Source: Vicinamibacterales bacterium (lineage in GTDB: Bacteria > Acidobacteriota > Vicinamibacteria > Vicinamibacterales > UBA8438). From it: a DNA stretch of 7,855 nucleotides. A program made the position numbers and the translations under genes. The notes under the pieces were generated by a model that searched no databases, was not told the DNA's origin, and saw nothing but the letters and a program-made list of their open reading frames with translations. Positions 7,102 to 7,855 of this stretch are shown here, piece by piece. Where the stretch lies: the NCBI GenBank assembly GCA_030745255.1, contig JASLOY010000153.1, positions 1 to 7,855 of the forward strand, given 5' to 3'. Every line of letters starts with the position of its first letter. The stretch's first letter is position 1.

Positions 7102-7143
7102 CGCCGCGACATCGAAGGCGTGACCGCCACTCAGACCGACCGA

Positions 7144-7716
7144 TCAGGAGGACGGCAACCTGAACTCGGCCCGTAGCTCGAAACGAACCACCTCACCAGC
7201 TTCCTGAGTCTCGACCTGACCATCGACGATCTCCACCGGTAGCACGAAGTACCCTGACGACTCGAGGGCGTCGACCATGTCTGACAAAGCGGTCAGCGTG
7301 GTCGCCTGTCCGAGTATTGAGATGTCGGGACCCTCCTGCCGCAATTCCGTCAGCCACACTCCGTCCGGGAGCCCGCGGCTGATCTCGTCGAGCATCCGAA
7401 CCGGCCCGCCCTCTCCCGCGCGCAGCTCCTCGACGAGCGCGACCCGCCGAGCCAACTCGGCGCTCCGCGTCTCGAACTCGTTGCGACGCTGAACGACGTC
7501 GGCCATAGTCGCCAGCTCCTGATTCACCGACACGAGCTGCTCGTCGAGCCTGACCGTCTCCCCCCGCACCGACACCACCTGCCAGACCACGCCGGCGACG
7601 ACCACGACGAAGATGGCGGCGCAGGCCAGCGTGACCTTCTGTCCCAGATCGATGCCGATGCTGAGCCGACGCTTGCTGCGGTCGCGCTCGACCGCCATCA
7701 GATTGATCCGGATCAT
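7144..7716 (-). CDS. pilN: Type IV pilus assembly protein PilN
   Basis: This is a bitopic inner-membrane protein of the pilus alignment complex; it binds PilM in the cytoplasm and pairs with PilO in the periplasm. The 190-residue product starts MIRINLM, matching the conserved PilM-binding peptide (I/R)INLL with Met in place of the last Leu. A basic stretch (RDRSKRR) follows, then one membrane segment at about residues 28-48. A predicted coiled coil spans about 51-98, and a compact alpha/beta periplasmic domain about 105-190 (MLDEISRGLPDGVWLTEL, then LSDMVDALESSGYF), as in the Fimbrial assembly PilN family. The length is normal. The ATG overlaps the pilM stop, and AAGGGG lies 7 bases upstream (7724-7729). 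The gap to pilO is unusually long for this pair. Confidence 0.95.
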   Translation of the reverse strand: MIRINLMAVERDRSKRRLSIGIDLGQKVTLACAAIFVVVVAGVVWQVVSVRGETVRLDEQLVSVNQELATMADVVQRRNEFETRSAELARRVALVEELRAGEGGPVRMLDEISRGLPDGVWLTELRQEGPDISILGQATTLTALSDMVDALESSGYFVLPVEIVDGQVETQEAGEVVRFELRAEFRLPSS

Positions 7717-7855
7717 CGGTCGTCCCCTTGCCGCAGGGCGAGGCCGACGGCCACCGCGCTGGTTGACACCAGCTCCTCGCGCAGCTCCTGACTGAGCTGC
7801 TTGGTGTCGAACGCGATCTGACGGAACGGATCGAAATGCGAGACCGGCAGGTCGA
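7713..7855 (-). CDS. pilM: Type IV pilus assembly protein PilM, C-terminal fragment
   Basis: Only the last 46 residues and the TGA stop are in the window; the rest lies beyond the right edge. The fragment reads DLPVSHFDPFRQIAF, then a short charged helix, then STSAVAVGLALR, and ends QGDDR. A near-terminal (A)VAVGLALR helix after an xxPF segment is typical of PilM, the FtsA/actin-like cytoplasmic protein that binds the N-terminal peptide of PilN. The TGA overlaps the pilN ATG as ATGA, the usual sign of translational coupling, and pilN follows directly, which supports the identity strongly. ATPase motifs cannot be assessed because they lie outside the window. Confidence 0.88.
   Translation of the reverse strand, partial: DLPVSHFDPFRQIAFDTKQLSQELREELVSTSAVAVGLALRQGDDR
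7724..7729 (-). promoter_or_regulatory. Ribosome binding site of pilN
   Basis: AAGGGG on the minus strand lies 7 bases before the pilN ATG, inside the last codons of pilM. It supports the ATG at 7716 as the start. Confidence 0.6.

Larger units (their letters stand above)
7020..7143 (-). other. pilN-pilO intercistronic spacer with GC-rich hairpin
   Basis: This 124-base stretch separates pilN and pilO, whereas most other junctions here overlap or are only a few bases apart. No reading frame in it looks like a gene. It contains a perfect 7-bp inverted repeat at 7083-7101 (GGCGCCG, five-base loop, CGGCGCC). No T run follows on the minus strand, so it is not a standard intrinsic terminator. Copies of GACCGA/TCGGTC occur near both ends and in the middle and could form alternative longer pairings. 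I see no convincing -35/-10 pair. It may be an mRNA processing or stability element, or have no function. Confidence 0.45.

Overview
The window is GC-rich and densely coded, and every gene I can support lies on the minus strand. Reading in transcription order (right to left), it holds the end of pilM, then pilN, pilO, pilP and pilQ, a small uncharacterised lipoprotein, a lipoprotein with one Big_1-like and four PKD domains, and most of an M24-family Xaa-Pro peptidase that runs off the left edge. Most junctions are overlaps or gaps of a few bases, so this looks like one long operon whose promoter lies beyond the right edge.

The pil genes encode the alignment subcomplex of the type IV pilus machine. 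PilM is the cytoplasmic ring, PilN and PilO are bitopic inner-membrane proteins with periplasmic domains, PilP is the periplasmic linker, and PilQ is the outer-membrane secretin with two AMIN domains. The order pilMNOPQ is the classical one for Gram-negative bacteria. High GC, the PilQ architecture, and the pairing with an unknown lipoprotein and a PKD lipoprotein suggest a member of Acidobacteriota, possibly Vicinamibacteria-like. That is inference from remembered gene contexts, not a database result.

Region by region: 7713-7855 is the pilM C-terminus; 7144-7716 pilN; 7020-7143 an unusually long intercistronic spacer with a GC-rich hairpin; 6432-7019 pilO; 5900-6418 pilP; 3201-5897 pilQ, with an internal tandem array of 35-residue repeats; 2532-3194 the unknown lipoprotein; 938-2527 the Big_1/PKD lipoprotein; 1-897 the M24 peptidase. 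No gap without a gene exceeds 300 bases, and I see no RNA genes, mobile elements or CRISPR arrays.

The most interesting part is the block downstream of pilQ. Two predicted exported lipoproteins are tightly coupled to the secretin gene, where accessory factors such as a pilotin, secretin stabiliser or pilus-associated surface protein could be encoded. The repeat array in PilQ and the near-duplicate PKD repeats both suggest recent tandem duplication in envelope-exposed protein segments.
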